Shown: positions 39,701-41,832 of the stretch, one piece after another
Numbering within the stretch: position 1 is the stretch's first letter
How the letters are laid out: every line of letters starts with the position of its first letter
DNA from: Rattus norvegicus
Lineage: Eukaryota > Chordata > Mammalia > Rodentia > Muridae
DNA: 64,000 nt
Reading direction: 5' to 3'
Assembly (NCBI RefSeq): GCF_036323735.1
Contig: NC_086031.1
Span: 49,305,225-49,369,224, forward strand
Program-made: the position numbers and the translations under genes
The notes under the pieces: model-generated
Told to the model about the DNA's origin: nothing
The model's database searches: none
What the model saw: only the letters and a program-made list of their open reading frames with translations

Positions 39701-40790
39701 AGAGGAAGATGGGAGACAAAGTGCTCCCTGCCCAGGAGAAGAACTCACGTGACCAACTCCTAGCTGCCATCCGTTCCAGCAACCTTAAGCAGCTGAAGAA
39801 GGCAAGTGGTGGTGGGCGTGGCTATGGCGCCAGGACAGGTCTAGGCTTATTGGATAAGGCAGGGTACACAGGGAACGCACACGGAGGAGCCCGTGTCAGG
39901 CCACAGGGCCTCAGACTCCCAGGGCCTCTCAGCCATCCAGCCTCCAACAGGCCACATCATCTCTCTTAGAGGAAAGACCTTTCGCTCTTCCTCTGGACTC
40001 TGTTCTCTGCCTTCTCCACTTGTGGTGAAACCTGCTTCCCCTAGAAATGGAGAAGCGGCCCCTATATATACAAGGCTGCCATAGGTCCTGGCACGTGGCC
40101 TTTCTATGCTCTGGTTTTTCCAACAAAAGCCATCATTGTTCTATTTCGTTCACTCTCAGGATCAGCCCAAGTCCATGGGCCAGTCTATCCTAAAGGTCAC
40201 CCCTAGGAGGGTATGCTTTTAACTCCCAGTGCCCTGGACACAGGACTGTCTCATTATCTCTCGATTCTCACATCCTTGCCTCCCTGCCAGTCCCACGTGA
40301 GTGACAGAGCCCAGAAACATTTGCCTTTCTGACTGGACACTTGGCTTTCCTCACCATCATTTGTGACTAAAGACCAAAACATAGAGGGGAAGGCAGCTGT
40401 GATCCAGAGGCTTCTTGCTGACATCTGTTTTGGTTTGTCTTTTAAAGATTTATTTATTTAATGTATATGAGTACGCTGTCGCTGTCTTCAGACACACCAG
40501 AAGAGGGTATCGGATCTCATAATGGTTGTGAGCCACCATGTGGTTGCTGGGAATTGAACTCAGGACCTCTGGAAGAGCAGTCAGTGCTCTTAACTGCTGA
40601 GCCATCTCTCCAGCCCCAGCATATGGTTTTTGCAGAACATTCATCCCACAGACACATGCTGAGGTGTTTGCGTGGTGTCCTTTGGCAGGGAAGGAAAGTG
40701 AGTTAGACTCTAGGGTACGGTGTTGGATTCCTTGAGCTAACCCATCTCTGCTTTGCCTTACAGGTAGAGGTGCCCAAGCTGCTTCAATAG
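826..40790 (+). CDS. Lmod1: Leiomodin 1, smooth-muscle actin filament nucleator (3 coding exons)
   Basis: Joined exons 826-1086, 38302-39801 and 40764-40790 encode 595 aa (87+500+8 codons plus stop), the usual leiomodin-1 length. Leiomodins are tropomodulin relatives in the cytoplasm that nucleate actin filaments and bind tropomyosin. Visible domains: the N-terminal tropomyosin/actin-binding segment (starting MSKVAKYRRQVSEDPDIDSL, residues 1-45); a long Lys/Glu-rich linker (about 90-305); the leucine-rich repeat actin-binding domain (about 311-480, containing TSLNLDSNHITGKG and LTELRFHNQ); a Ser/Pro/Lys region; a poly-Pro run (about 528-537, profilin-type); and a C-terminal WH2-like helix (about 568-587, RDQLLAAIRSSNLKQLKK) completed by VEVPKLLQ from the last exon. 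Both introns are phase 0. The start is the first ATG of the conserved N-terminus with context CCAAGATGT. Human LMOD1 loss causes a visceral myopathy (family knowledge). The gene is tail to tail with Shisa4. Confidence 0.97.
1087..2480. other. Intron 1 segment without recognised repeats
   Basis: Apart from the C-rich stretch at 1753-1806 I see only unique-looking intronic sequence here: no exon-like frame and no recognised repeat. Confidence 0.6.
1753..1806. repeat. C-rich (CCCCAT/CCCCAC) low-complexity tract
   Basis: Irregular repetition of ACCCCCATCC-like units, about 54 bp. Confidence 0.8.
2510..2655 (+). mobile_element. MIR (ancient SINE) remnant
   Basis: Contains the recognisable MIR end: the stretch from CACTGTGCCTGGCACATT to CACTCAATAAG, preceded by CTGCCTCAGAGGCTGTTGAGG. 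Confidence 0.7.
2925..3045 (-). mobile_element. MIR remnant with an A-run inside
   Basis: Reads as inverted MIR core (GAGGCTAAATGCCTGTCCCAGAG, then CACACAGCTAAGAGGTG-like wording). A run of about 14 A at 2969-2982 interrupts it. Confidence 0.6.
3116..3256 (-). mobile_element. Degenerate B1/B4 SINE
   Basis: Inverted B1-like wording (TTTGAACTCCCGATCGTCC, later GGTGTGAGCCACCACTGTG) with many substitutions. Confidence 0.6.
3260..4015. other. Intron 1 segment without recognised repeats
   Basis: Unique-looking sequence. It contains one CTTTAAAAGG near 3616, the same one-mismatch CArG variant as in the promoter. Nothing else stands out. Confidence 0.5.
4020..4230 (-). mobile_element. Old B3/B2-type SINE with a tRNA-like end
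   Basis: Pattern GGACAGTTTTCAAGAGTCAG ... ATCGAACCCAGGGCCTTGAG is the inverted B3/tRNA-derived arrangement, strongly diverged. Confidence 0.5.
4231..5222. other. Intron 1 segment without recognised repeats
   Basis: Unique-looking sequence, GC-moderate, with no gene-like features or recognised repeats. Confidence 0.5.
5223..5376 (+). mobile_element. B1 SINE
   Basis: GAGGCAGGCAGATCTCTATGAG and CAAGGCCAGCCTGGTCTA are B1 body sequence; an A-rich (AAC) tail follows. Confidence 0.85.
5815..5850. repeat. (GT)18 microsatellite
   Basis: Uninterrupted GT dinucleotides. Confidence 0.98.
6100..6380 (+). mobile_element. MIR remnant split by a GA-rich tract
   Basis: GGGTTCTGCTTCTGCCCCTTA and TGAAGCTGAGTACCTTAG, then CAAGTAGGAATGATAAATACC and GGGCTATTGGAGGATTAAAG, match the MIR order. 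A GA-rich stretch (6179-6230) separates the halves. Confidence 0.6.
6179..6230. repeat. GA/GGGA-rich low-complexity tract
   Basis: Purine-only run ending in (GA)n, lying inside the MIR remnant. Confidence 0.85.
6381..7675. other. Intron 1 segment, mostly unique
   Basis: No recognised repeat. A 203-codon open frame at 6650-7261 has no splice or family support and is not called as a gene. AGGAAGTGATTTAGG-type ETS-like motifs occur but are not informative alone. Confidence 0.45.
7700..8055 (+). mobile_element. Rodent dispersed repeat, family not named
   Basis: Wording such as GAGGTTCCCTGTTCCCAGAG ... GCTTGTGTGTCAAGTTAACA belongs to a high-copy rodent repeat that I recognise but cannot name with confidence. 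Confidence 0.45.
8065..8149. repeat. Compound microsatellite (AC)14-G9-(GA)n
   Basis: AC run 8065-8092, G run 8093-8101, GA run 8107-8149; it sits immediately before a B1. Confidence 0.97.
8151..8280 (+). mobile_element. B1 SINE
   Basis: CTGAGTTCAAGGCCAGCCTG and GGTACACAGAGAAAACAAG are B1 body; the 5' end is truncated by the GA run. Confidence 0.85.
8290..8465 (-). mobile_element. B3 SINE
   Basis: Inverted B3: CCAGAAGAAGGGGTTAGATTCC ... GCTCTTGACCACTGAGACATC, ending in CTTCCCAGCC. Confidence 0.75.
8466..9909. other. Intron 1 segment, mostly unique
   Basis: Apart from the GT microsatellite at 8801-8838 no repeats are recognised. CCATATATAGG at 9163-9173 is one base longer than a CArG box. 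Confidence 0.45.
8801..8838. repeat. (GT)19 microsatellite
   Basis: Uninterrupted GT dinucleotides. Confidence 0.98.
9910..10066 (-). mobile_element. B1 SINE
   Basis: Inverted B1: GAGATAGGGTTTCTCTGTG ... AGACCAGACTGGCCTCGAAC ... GTGCTGGGATTAAAG. Confidence 0.9.
10075..10260 (-). mobile_element. Old L1 3'-end fragment
   Basis: ATTCCACAGCCTGAGTATATC, TTTAATCCATCTTCCTGTTAAC and GGCTATTACAAACCATGATGC follow the order of inverted mammalian L1 3' sequence. Confidence 0.5.
10578..10713 (+). mobile_element. B1 SINE
   Basis: GGCAGAAGCAGGTGGATCTC and GTGAGTTCAAGGCCAGC, then AAACCCTGTCTC followed by poly(A). Confidence 0.8.
10722..10880 (+). mobile_element. B2/B3 SINE
   Basis: AGGAGCTGGAGAGATGACTA and CCCAGCACCCACATGGCAG; internally deleted. 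It follows the preceding B1 directly. Confidence 0.75.
10930..11625. mobile_element. Probable ancient L2-type sequence
   Basis: Pyrimidine-rich wording such as CAGGTCTCAGCTCAGCTCTT and CTTTGCTACTTTGCACCCC resembles L2 ends. Very diverged; boundaries and orientation are uncertain. Confidence 0.35.
11632..11782 (-). mobile_element. B1 SINE
   Basis: Inverted B1: GAGACAGAGTTTCTTTGTG ... CTGCTGGGATTAAAGGCTTG. Confidence 0.88.
11808..12003 (-). mobile_element. B3 SINE
   Basis: Inverted B3 ending GCGCTTAATCTCTGAGCCATC TCTCCAGCCC; the 3' part is diverged from B2. Confidence 0.8.
12029..12217 (-). mobile_element. B2 SINE
   Basis: Full-length inverted B2: CTTCAGACACACCAGAAGAG, GGTTGTGAGCCACCATGTGG, then ATCTCTCCAGTCCC. 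It shares the end CAATGCGCTTAATCTCTGAG with the neighbouring B3. Confidence 0.92.
12220..13070. mobile_element. Probable ancient L2-type LINE region
   Basis: CTCAAGTGTCTCAAATTCAACC, CTTCAGTTGCTCAACAGAGC and TTAGCATGGCTTAGGAGGTC follow L2-like wording. Old and diverged; no open reverse transcriptase frame. Confidence 0.4.
13134..13270 (+). mobile_element. B1 SINE
   Basis: GAGTTCAAGGCTAGCCTGG and CAGGGCTACACAGAGAA; an (AAAC)n tail continues to about 13335. Confidence 0.88.
13440..13525. repeat. CCT/CTT-rich pyrimidine tract
   Basis: Low-complexity TCCTCCTTCC-type run. Confidence 0.7.
13540..13700 (-). mobile_element. B3-like SINE fragment
   Basis: GTGTGGACGTCAGAGGACAATTTTGG is the inverted B3 middle; the rest is diverged. 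Confidence 0.55.
13878..13942 (+). mobile_element. ID element, 5'-truncated
   Basis: Starts at TGCCTAGCAAGCGCAAGG, so the A-box half is missing; ends in poly(A). Flanked by AAGAATTGAACTCA (13864-13877) and AAGAATCGAACTCA (13943-13956), a 14-bp TSD with one mismatch. Confidence 0.93.
13970..14055 (-). mobile_element. ID element, full length
   Basis: Inverted ID ending GCTAAATCCCCAACC. Flanked by a perfect 15-bp TSD CAGGTTGTCAGTCTT (13955-13969 and 14056-14070). Confidence 0.96.
14143..14327 (-). mobile_element. B1 SINE with a long poly(T) (inverted tail)
   Basis: About 40 T, then GAGACTAGGTTTCTCTTC ... AGACCAGGCTGGTCTTG ... GAGCCACCACCACCAGAC. Confidence 0.9.
14330..14980. other. Intron 1 segment without recognised repeats
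   Basis: Unique-looking sequence between a B1 and a GA microsatellite; nothing gene-like. Confidence 0.5.
14982..15033. repeat. (GA)26 microsatellite
   Basis: Uninterrupted GA dinucleotides. Confidence 0.98.
15109..15198 (-). mobile_element. ID element
   Basis: Inverted ID with T-run, GGAGCTGGAGACCGAACCC and GCTAAATCCCCAACCCC. It abuts the L1 fragment that follows. Confidence 0.94.
15205..15345 (-). mobile_element. L1 3' UTR fragment (rat type)
   Basis: Inverted L1 end: TTTATTTACATTTCAAATG, then GTTATTCCC and a C-rich block (TCCCCCTTCTTC ... CCCCCTCCCC). On the minus strand this is the G-rich polypurine part of rodent L1 3' UTRs. Confidence 0.75.
15346..15775. other. Intron 1 segment without recognised repeats
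   Basis: Unique-looking sequence; nothing gene-like. Confidence 0.5.
15780..15910 (-). mobile_element. B1 SINE, diverged
   Basis: TTTCACTCTGTAGCCCTGGG, GAGATCCACCTGCCTCTGCC and GGTGCTAAAGGTGTGTC are inverted B1. Confidence 0.75.
15929..16027 (-). mobile_element. ID element
   Basis: Inverted ID flanked by the perfect 14-bp TSD GTGGCACAGTCTTT (15915-15928 and 16028-16041). It split the start of the B1 that follows. Confidence 0.96.
16028..16165 (+). mobile_element. B1 SINE, diverged
   Basis: CTTTAATCCCAGTAGAGGCAG, GAGGCCAGCCTGGTCTACTA and GAGACCCGGTCTCAACAAAA. Its first bases are also the target duplicated by the adjacent ID. Confidence 0.8.
16208..16350 (+). mobile_element. B1 SINE
   Basis: CACTCAGGGGGCAGAGGCAG and GAGGCCAGCCTGGTCTACAG; followed by an AT-rich stretch to 16410. 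Confidence 0.88.
16412..17295. other. Intron 1 segment, mostly unique
   Basis: No clear repeat. CTATATTTGG near 16830 is a one-mismatch CArG. Short open frames have no support. Confidence 0.45.
17297..17415 (+). mobile_element. Old ID/tRNA-derived SINE
   Basis: GTGTGGCACAGTTGGTATAG and GAAGCCCTGGGTTTGATCCC are tRNA-like A and B boxes; (AAAC)n tail. Confidence 0.65.
17740..17835 (-). mobile_element. MIR remnant
   Basis: CAGATGAGAAAACTGAGTCTTC and CCACGCAGCTGGCACCC are inverted MIR core. Confidence 0.65.
17920..18392. repeat. 15-bp minisatellite (TGTGTGCATATGAAG family)
   Basis: About 30 head-to-tail units of 15 bp (TGTGTGCATATGAAG or TGTGTGCATATGATG) with some 13-bp units (TGTGCATATGATA). 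Each carries CATATG. Because 15 is divisible by three, several frames stay open for 130-200 codons; these are artefacts of the repeat, not genes. It continues without a gap into the B3 at its right end. Confidence 0.96.
18385..18512 (-). mobile_element. B3 SINE
   Basis: CAGAAGACAATTTTGCAGAG, GTTACCCGGCAAGCACCTTT and CCACTGAACCATATTGCTGG are inverted B3. Its TG-rich end adjoins the minisatellite. Confidence 0.75.
18513..18950. other. Intron 1 segment without recognised repeats
   Basis: Unique-looking sequence; nothing gene-like. Confidence 0.5.
19055..19245 (+). mobile_element. B4-like SINE, diverged
   Basis: GAGTTCAGGCCTCAGAGCCC, then CACAGTGGCATGTGCTCACA and GGCTGAGGAGGCAGAGCCAG. Confidence 0.5.
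19270..19490 (-). mobile_element. Rodent dispersed repeat, same family as 27018-27345
   Basis: GCAGGAAGCAGAGAGATGGA, AAGGCCACTCCCAGCAATG and GACTAAATATTCAATGCCTG match a high-copy rodent repeat that I do not name. Confidence 0.5.
19657..19742. repeat. (AC)n followed by an AT-rich tract
   Basis: AC run 19657-19693, then TATATATATTATATATATATT-like sequence. Confidence 0.95.
19894..20080 (+). mobile_element. B1 SINE
   Basis: Starts GCCGGGCACAGTGGTGCATG, a complete B1 5' end; GAGGCCAGCCTGGTCTACAG; ends in an (AAAAC)n tail. Confidence 0.93.
20103..20288 (+). mobile_element. B2 SINE, full length
   Basis: Starts GGGGCTGGAGAGATGGCTC and ends ATAAAATAAATAAAATCT plus A-run. TSD AAGTTTAGTCCT at 20091-20102 and 20289-20300. 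Confidence 0.96.
20301..20400 (+). mobile_element. B1 SINE, 5'-incomplete
   Basis: GAGAGGCAGAAGCAGGTAGATC and GTTCAAAGCCAGCCTGGTC. Confidence 0.88.
20402..20458. repeat. (GAAT)n/(AAAT)n microsatellite
   Basis: AATGAATGAATG units grading into AAATAAATA; forms the tail of the preceding B1. Confidence 0.95.
20483..20588 (+). mobile_element. Diverged B1/B4-like SINE
   Basis: CCAGCATGGTGGCTTTGTGC, CCGTAATCCCAGCACCTAGC and GCTGAGGCAGGAGCATCACC. A perfect CArG box lies at its end (20578-20587). Confidence 0.65.
20578..20587. promoter_or_regulatory. Perfect CArG match (CCTAAATAGG), SINE-derived
   Basis: Matches CC(A/T)6GG exactly, inside Lmod1 intron 1 at the end of an old SINE. SRF binding is inference only. 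Confidence 0.35.
20675..20786 (-). mobile_element. ID element with GAACC tail mark
   Basis: Inverted ID; the tail (inverted) reads poly(T)-GGTTCTTTTTTTT. TSD AAGGTTGTGG at 20665-20674 and 20787-20796. Confidence 0.95.
20926..21000 (+). mobile_element. Old ID/tRNA-derived SINE
   Basis: GGGGCTGCAGCCCAGTGGTA and CTCATTCCCCAGTACTGCC; no recent tail. Confidence 0.6.
21100..21250 (+). mobile_element. B2/B3-like SINE, diverged
   Basis: AAGATGACTCAACTCATAAAG and CTTGACCTGAATTTGATCCC, then CTTCTGATCTCCGCGTG. Confidence 0.55.
21256..21369. repeat. (ACT)n/(ACC)n trinucleotide repeat
   Basis: ACT units with occasional ATT, then CCACCACCACC units. Open frames across it (poly-Leu, poly-Thr, poly-Pro) are artefacts. 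Confidence 0.97.
21370..21775 (-). mobile_element. Old L1 3'-end fragment
   Basis: TTCTATTTTACGGCTGAATAG, TTGAGGCTGTTGTGAATGATG and ACTACTTTCCAATATGGCAG are in the order of inverted L1 3' sequence. Confidence 0.6.
22099..22199 (-). mobile_element. ID element
   Basis: Inverted ID with T-run, GGAGCTGGGGACCGAACCC and GCTAAATCCCCAACCCCC. A clear TSD was not found. Confidence 0.93.
22397..22513. repeat. 3 x 39-bp minisatellite
   Basis: Three near-identical 39-bp units at 22397-22435, 22436-22474 and 22475-22513, each with GGAGAGCATTAAAAGAAGG and CAGTCCTTTCTGAGCCC. Only the first and last bases vary. Confidence 0.97.
22520..23530. other. Intron 1 segment, unique sequence
   Basis: No recognised repeat across 1 kb. 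It contains a perfect CArG match (22873-22882) next to a TGAGTCA AP-1 site near 22905. It is the best intronic enhancer candidate in this intron on sequence alone. Confidence 0.45.
22873..22882. promoter_or_regulatory. Perfect CArG match (CCAAAAATGG)
   Basis: Exact CC(A/T)6GG in non-repetitive Lmod1 intron 1, about 25 bp from GTGAGTCACC (AP-1 like). SRF binding is inference. Confidence 0.4.
23536..23587. repeat. (GT)26 microsatellite
   Basis: Uninterrupted GT dinucleotides. Confidence 0.98.
23588..23692 (-). mobile_element. B1-like SINE, diverged
   Basis: GAGACAGGGGCATCTATGTAG and GATCCTCCTGCCTCTTAAG are inverted B1; the GT run sits at its tail side. Confidence 0.7.
23695..23992 (-). mobile_element. 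B3 SINE interrupted by an ID element
   Basis: B3 parts at 23695-23719 and 23819-23992, ending CCACTGAGCCATCCCTCCAGC. The ID lies between. Confidence 0.75.
23720..23818 (-). mobile_element. ID element with GAACC tail mark
   Basis: Inverted ID; poly(T)-GGTTCTTTTTTTTCCGG tail. TSD TATGTTTACTATTTTT at 23704-23719 and 23819-23834. Confidence 0.96.
23993..24585. other. Intron 1 segment without recognised repeats
   Basis: Unique-looking sequence. A 130-codon open frame at 24044-24436 has no support. Confidence 0.45.
24601..24700 (+). mobile_element. ID element
   Basis: GGGGTTGGGGATTTGGCTC ... CAACCGCAAGGCCCTGGG, poly(A). Perfect 15-bp TSD GAAATAGGATAGTTT at 24586-24600 and 24701-24715. Confidence 0.97.
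25021..25225 (+). mobile_element. B3 SINE
   Basis: GGGGCTGGAGAGATGGCTCA, then diverged B3 body (CCCAGCACACTATGGTGGTAC). Confidence 0.8.
25254..25294. repeat. (AC)n microsatellite
   Basis: Uninterrupted AC dinucleotides after the tail of the B3. Confidence 0.97.
25550..25732 (+). mobile_element. B3-like SINE, diverged
   Basis: GGGCTCAGCAGGCAAAGGTAC and GACTGAATCCCATACGTAAAG. Confidence 0.6.
25733..26150. other. Intron 1 segment without recognised repeats
   Basis: Purine-rich unique-looking sequence; nothing gene-like. Confidence 0.45.
26163..26357 (+). mobile_element. B2 SINE, full length
   Basis: GAGAGATGGCTCAGTGGTTA ... ATAAAATAAATAAATCTTT plus A-run; short TSD AGAGGCAAT on both sides. 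Confidence 0.95.
26612..26745 (-). mobile_element. B1 SINE, diverged
   Basis: GAGACAGGGTCCTACTGTGT, ACCAGGCTGGCCTTGAAC and GTGTTGGGATTACAGCTG. Confidence 0.8.
26827..26923 (+). mobile_element. ID element
   Basis: GGGGTTGGGGATTTAGCTC, A-rich tail; perfect 16-bp TSD AAGACTGAGAAAAGTC at 26811-26826 and 26924-26939. Confidence 0.97.
27018..27345 (+). mobile_element. Rodent dispersed repeat, family not named
   Basis: GGTGTGGCCTTGTTGGAGTA, GATGTAGAACTCTCAGCTTC, TTATAAGAGTTGCCTTGGTC and CAGTAAAACCCTAAGACAG: a high-copy rodent repeat, reading opposite to the one at 19270-19490. Confidence 0.55.
27346..27995. other. Intron 1 segment without recognised repeats
   Basis: Unique-looking sequence; nothing gene-like. 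Confidence 0.5.
27998..28105 (+). mobile_element. Old B1/B4-like SINE
   Basis: GGACTGGCGGTGCACACTGTG, AAGGCTAAAGAAGGAGGATT and TTAGCTGGGGCTACATTTC. Confidence 0.55.
28205..28345. mobile_element. Possible L1 fragment
   Basis: GTGAGTTTTGACCATATTCATC followed by a pyrimidine-rich stretch resembles rodent L1-derived sequence; weak. Confidence 0.3.
28375..28548 (-). mobile_element. B3 SINE
   Basis: CCAGAAGACAGTGTCGGATCC, GAGCCTCCATGTGGGTGCTG and ACTTAGCCATTTCTCCAACC. Confidence 0.8.
28562..28762 (-). mobile_element. B3 SINE, diverged
   Basis: GACAACTTTCAGGAGTTCAG and CTCAGGTCCCCAGGGATGAA, ending GGGCCATCTGACTGGC. Confidence 0.65.
28770..28862. repeat. (CAGT)n(CTGT)n(CTTT)n compound microsatellite
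   Basis: Three tetranucleotide blocks in series at the tail of the B2 that follows. Confidence 0.95.
28863..29033 (-). mobile_element. B2 SINE
   Basis: CTTCAGACACACCAGAAGAG, GAGCCACCATGTGGTTGCTG and CCATCTCTCCAACCC. Confidence 0.93.
29048..29192 (-). mobile_element. B1 SINE
   Basis: AGCCCTGGCTGTCCTGGAAC, GTAGACCAGGCAGGCCTC and ATGCTGGGATTAAAGGCATG. Confidence 0.93.
29213..29397 (-). mobile_element. B2 SINE
   Basis: Inverted full-length B2 with perfect 17-bp TSD CTGGCTTTAGTTTTTTG (29196-29212 and 29398-29414). Confidence 0.96.
29455..29592 (-). mobile_element. B4/B1-like SINE, diverged
   Basis: ATGTAGCTGAGGCTGGCCTTG and CCCAAGTGCTGGGGTTTTAG. Confidence 0.65.
29702..29747. repeat. 3 x 16-bp tandem repeat
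   Basis: Three copies of CCCCATGCTGTGTG plus two variable bases. Confidence 0.9.
29748..30735. other. Intron 1 segment without recognised repeats
   Basis: Pyrimidine-rich, possibly L2-age sequence. Open frames of 88-149 codons overlap on both strands, none with family resemblance. Confidence 0.4.
30738..30822 (+). mobile_element. Old ID/tRNA-derived SINE
   Basis: GGGACTGGCATGGTAGCTCA and AAGTCCCTGGGTTCCATTCC. Confidence 0.6.
31313..31500 (+). mobile_element. B4 SINE (ID-like plus B1-like halves)
   Basis: The first half is tRNA-like (TATAGTTCAGTTGGTAGATA ... TTTGATCTACAGCAC); the second half is B1-like (CACTCTGGAAGTAGAGGCAG, ATCAGAAGGTCAAGC). Confidence 0.75.
31885..32017. repeat. (CTTT)n microsatellite
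   Basis: About 130 bp of CTTT/CCTT units at the tail side of an inverted B1. Confidence 0.97.
32019..32161 (-). mobile_element. B1 SINE
   Basis: GAGACAGGGTTTCTCTGTGT ... ACCAGGCTGGCCTCGAACTC ... CTCCACCACACCTGGCC. Confidence 0.95.
32808..32836. repeat. Poly(G) tract
   Basis: Sixteen or more consecutive G, then AGGGTTGGGGG; prone to length error in assemblies. Confidence 0.95.
33604..33650. repeat. (CTCCTGTC)n-like pyrimidine repeat
   Basis: TCTCCTGTCCTCTCCTGTCC-type units. Confidence 0.85.
34105..34166. repeat. (AAAT)15 microsatellite
   Basis: Uninterrupted AAAT units. Confidence 0.98.
34170..35920. other. Intron 1 segment without recognised repeats
   Basis: Unique-looking sequence of 1.7 kb. 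Short open frames on both strands have no support. Confidence 0.45.
35924..36271. repeat. 348-bp polypyrimidine (CCT/CTT)n tract
   Basis: Almost pure pyrimidine on the + strand with very few A or G; homopurine on the other strand. The Ser/Leu/Pro and Glu/Arg open frames through it are artefacts. Confidence 0.97.
36272..36408 (-). mobile_element. B1 SINE, diverged
   Basis: ACATAGCCCTAGTTAGCCTGG, ATAGACCAAGCCAGTCTC and GCCACCATGCTTGGCC. Confidence 0.85.
36672..36737 (+). mobile_element. Old ID/tRNA-derived SINE
   Basis: CAGCTGAGGGTACAGCTCCA and CACTTGCCTAGCATGTTTTG, ending in the AC microsatellite. Confidence 0.55.
36738..36782. repeat. (AC)22 microsatellite
   Basis: Uninterrupted AC dinucleotides. 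Confidence 0.98.
36935..37058 (-). mobile_element. B3 SINE fragment
   Basis: CAGAGGACAACTTTTAGGAAC and TGCCTCTGAGCCATCTTAC. Confidence 0.7.
37083..37490 (+). mobile_element. B3 SINE interrupted by a B1
   Basis: B3 5' part at 37083-37130 (GGAGCTGGAGAAGTGGCTTA) and 3' part from about 37318 (CCCAGTGGGTTCCCAGCACC ... CATAAAACACAAAATAAG). The B1 occupies 37131-37316. Confidence 0.75.
37131..37316 (+). mobile_element. B1 SINE nested in a B3
   Basis: CAGGCATGGTGTTGCATGTC, GGAGGCGGAGGCAGGGGAATC and TTTGAGGCCAGTCTGGCC, with an A-rich tail. Confidence 0.85.
37536..37658 (-). mobile_element. B1 SINE with internal deletion
   Basis: GAGACAAGGTTTCTCTGTAT jumps directly to CCCTCTGTAGACCAGGCTGG. Confidence 0.9.
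37665..37864 (-). mobile_element. B3 SINE
   Basis: CATGGGTGCTGGGAATTGAAC and GACCCCTGAGCCATCTTTCC AGCCC. Confidence 0.85.
38302..39801 (+). CDS. Lmod1: Lmod1 coding exon 2 (large exon)
   Basis: 500 codons from ESKQVG to QLKK. It starts after the acceptor TTCTTAG and ends AAG|GCAAGT, a GC donor with an otherwise perfect consensus. It carries the charged linker, LRR domain, poly-Pro and most of the WH2 motif. The linker has a single KEDEKVKK unit, where human LMOD1 (from memory) has several imperfect repeats. Confidence 0.96.
39802..40763 (+). other. Lmod1: Lmod1 intron 2, GC-AG type
   Basis: The donor is GCAAGT instead of GTAAGT; the acceptor is TTGCCTTACAG. Splicing here joins QLKK to VEVPKLLQ, the leiomodin-1 C-terminus, so the boundary is set by protein homology. 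Retention would add about 56 unrelated residues up to a stop at 39967-39969. A B2 SINE lies inside at 40441-40617. Confidence 0.88.
40441..40617 (-). mobile_element. B2 SINE in Lmod1 intron 2
   Basis: CTTCAGACACACCAGAAGAG, GGTTGTGAGCCACCATGTGG and GCCATCTCTCCAGCCCC, antisense to Lmod1. Confidence 0.94.
40764..40790 (+). CDS. Lmod1: Lmod1 coding exon 3 (last 8 codons)
   Basis: GTAGAGGTGCCCAAGCTG and onward encodes VEVPKLLQ and a TAG stop directly after the acceptor CAG at 40761-40763. This is the conserved leiomodin-1 tail that completes the WH2 region. Confidence 0.94.
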   Translation, partial: VEVPKLLQ

Positions 40791-41470
40791 GACAGGCAGC
40801 CAGGCATTGGTACCAATGCCTGACTGCCTAGACTCTTGTTCCAGGGCTACACAGACCCCCGCCACCCCACCCTGGCTGAGCTGCTACAGCTGCCCCTGTC
40901 CACCATGGGAGAGCTCGAGACCTGGGCCGCGCTCGAGGGAGGACACCTCATCTCTTCTCCCTTTCCTTTTCTTGTCTCTGAGGCTCTTCAAAAATTGCTT
41001 TGAAACCTGGAGCTGGAGTGAAGTGTCGGGACAAGAGGAGTCCTTTAAGTACGTCACAGAGAAGATGTCTCCCAGGGACCACATATCCACCCCAGCCTCA
41101 CTGCCTCCAGGGCCAGGATTCAGGCCTCTGAGGAGCCCTTGGGGCCAAGCGGCTGGGCCAGTGGCACTCCATGGGGCAGAGGTAGAAAGATGGAGGGCAA
41201 GGGAGTCGGAAGGCAGAGCAGGAGGGCTGGGAACACTATAAAGCCTCCATCTGATGTGCCTGGGCAGCGGACATGGTTGGACAGTACCTGAGAGAAGGTA
41301 GGCTCCAGCTGGGAGTAGACAGACAGACAGCAGCTGGACCTGAAGGGTTGATGCCAAAGCAGACGTTTCCTTCACACCACCTGCTGCTGTATAATAGCTA
41401 TATATCTGTTTTTCCATAAGATTTTGATAATATATACAAACCTTTAGCTGCGAGTGGCTATACCTCACCT
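40791..41470 (+). other. Lmod1: Lmod1 3' UTR (end approximate)
   Basis: Non-repetitive sequence after the stop. No canonical AATAAA was seen. An AATATA variant near 41429 followed by a GU-rich stretch (TGTGTTAATGGTTCTAATG) is a plausible cleavage region around 41450-41480. A longer UTR is possible. Confidence 0.45.
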
Positions 41471-41717
41471 TTTCTTCATGTGTTAATGGTTCTAATGTTC
41501 ACCCCGGGTTCCCTAGAAGGCCTCCAAAAGCTCAGGGTCCCTGCCAAACCATTCAAGGTGACCATAGACAGAGAGGGCAATATGGGGGAAAGCTTGAACT
41601 CTTGAGACAACCTCCCGACCTGGTGTTGCAGGTCTGTTCCTCGCCAGTCTCTTTGCCTCGTATCTGTGCCCAGAGATGTTCTCAGGGGCAGAGAGTCACA
41701 CAGGGCCCTGGCGATGG

Positions 41718-41832
41718 CTATATAAGGCACGTTCAGGGATGACCATTCCGTGACTCTTCCTACTGTAGGCTCAGGGCCAGTTCTTCACAGCAGTTACAGG
41801 CGAAGGAAGGCAGAGTGAGTCAGAGTGACTCA
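41718..41832. promoter_or_regulatory. Candidate enhancer cluster 3' of Lmod1
   Basis: Within 115 bp: CArG-like CTATATAAGG (41718-41727, one mismatch), MCAT/TEAD site CATTCC (41744-41749) and two AP-1 sites, TGAGTCA (41816-41822) and TGACTCA (41826-41832). This mix is typical of smooth-muscle enhancers. Function is inference. Confidence 0.35.
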
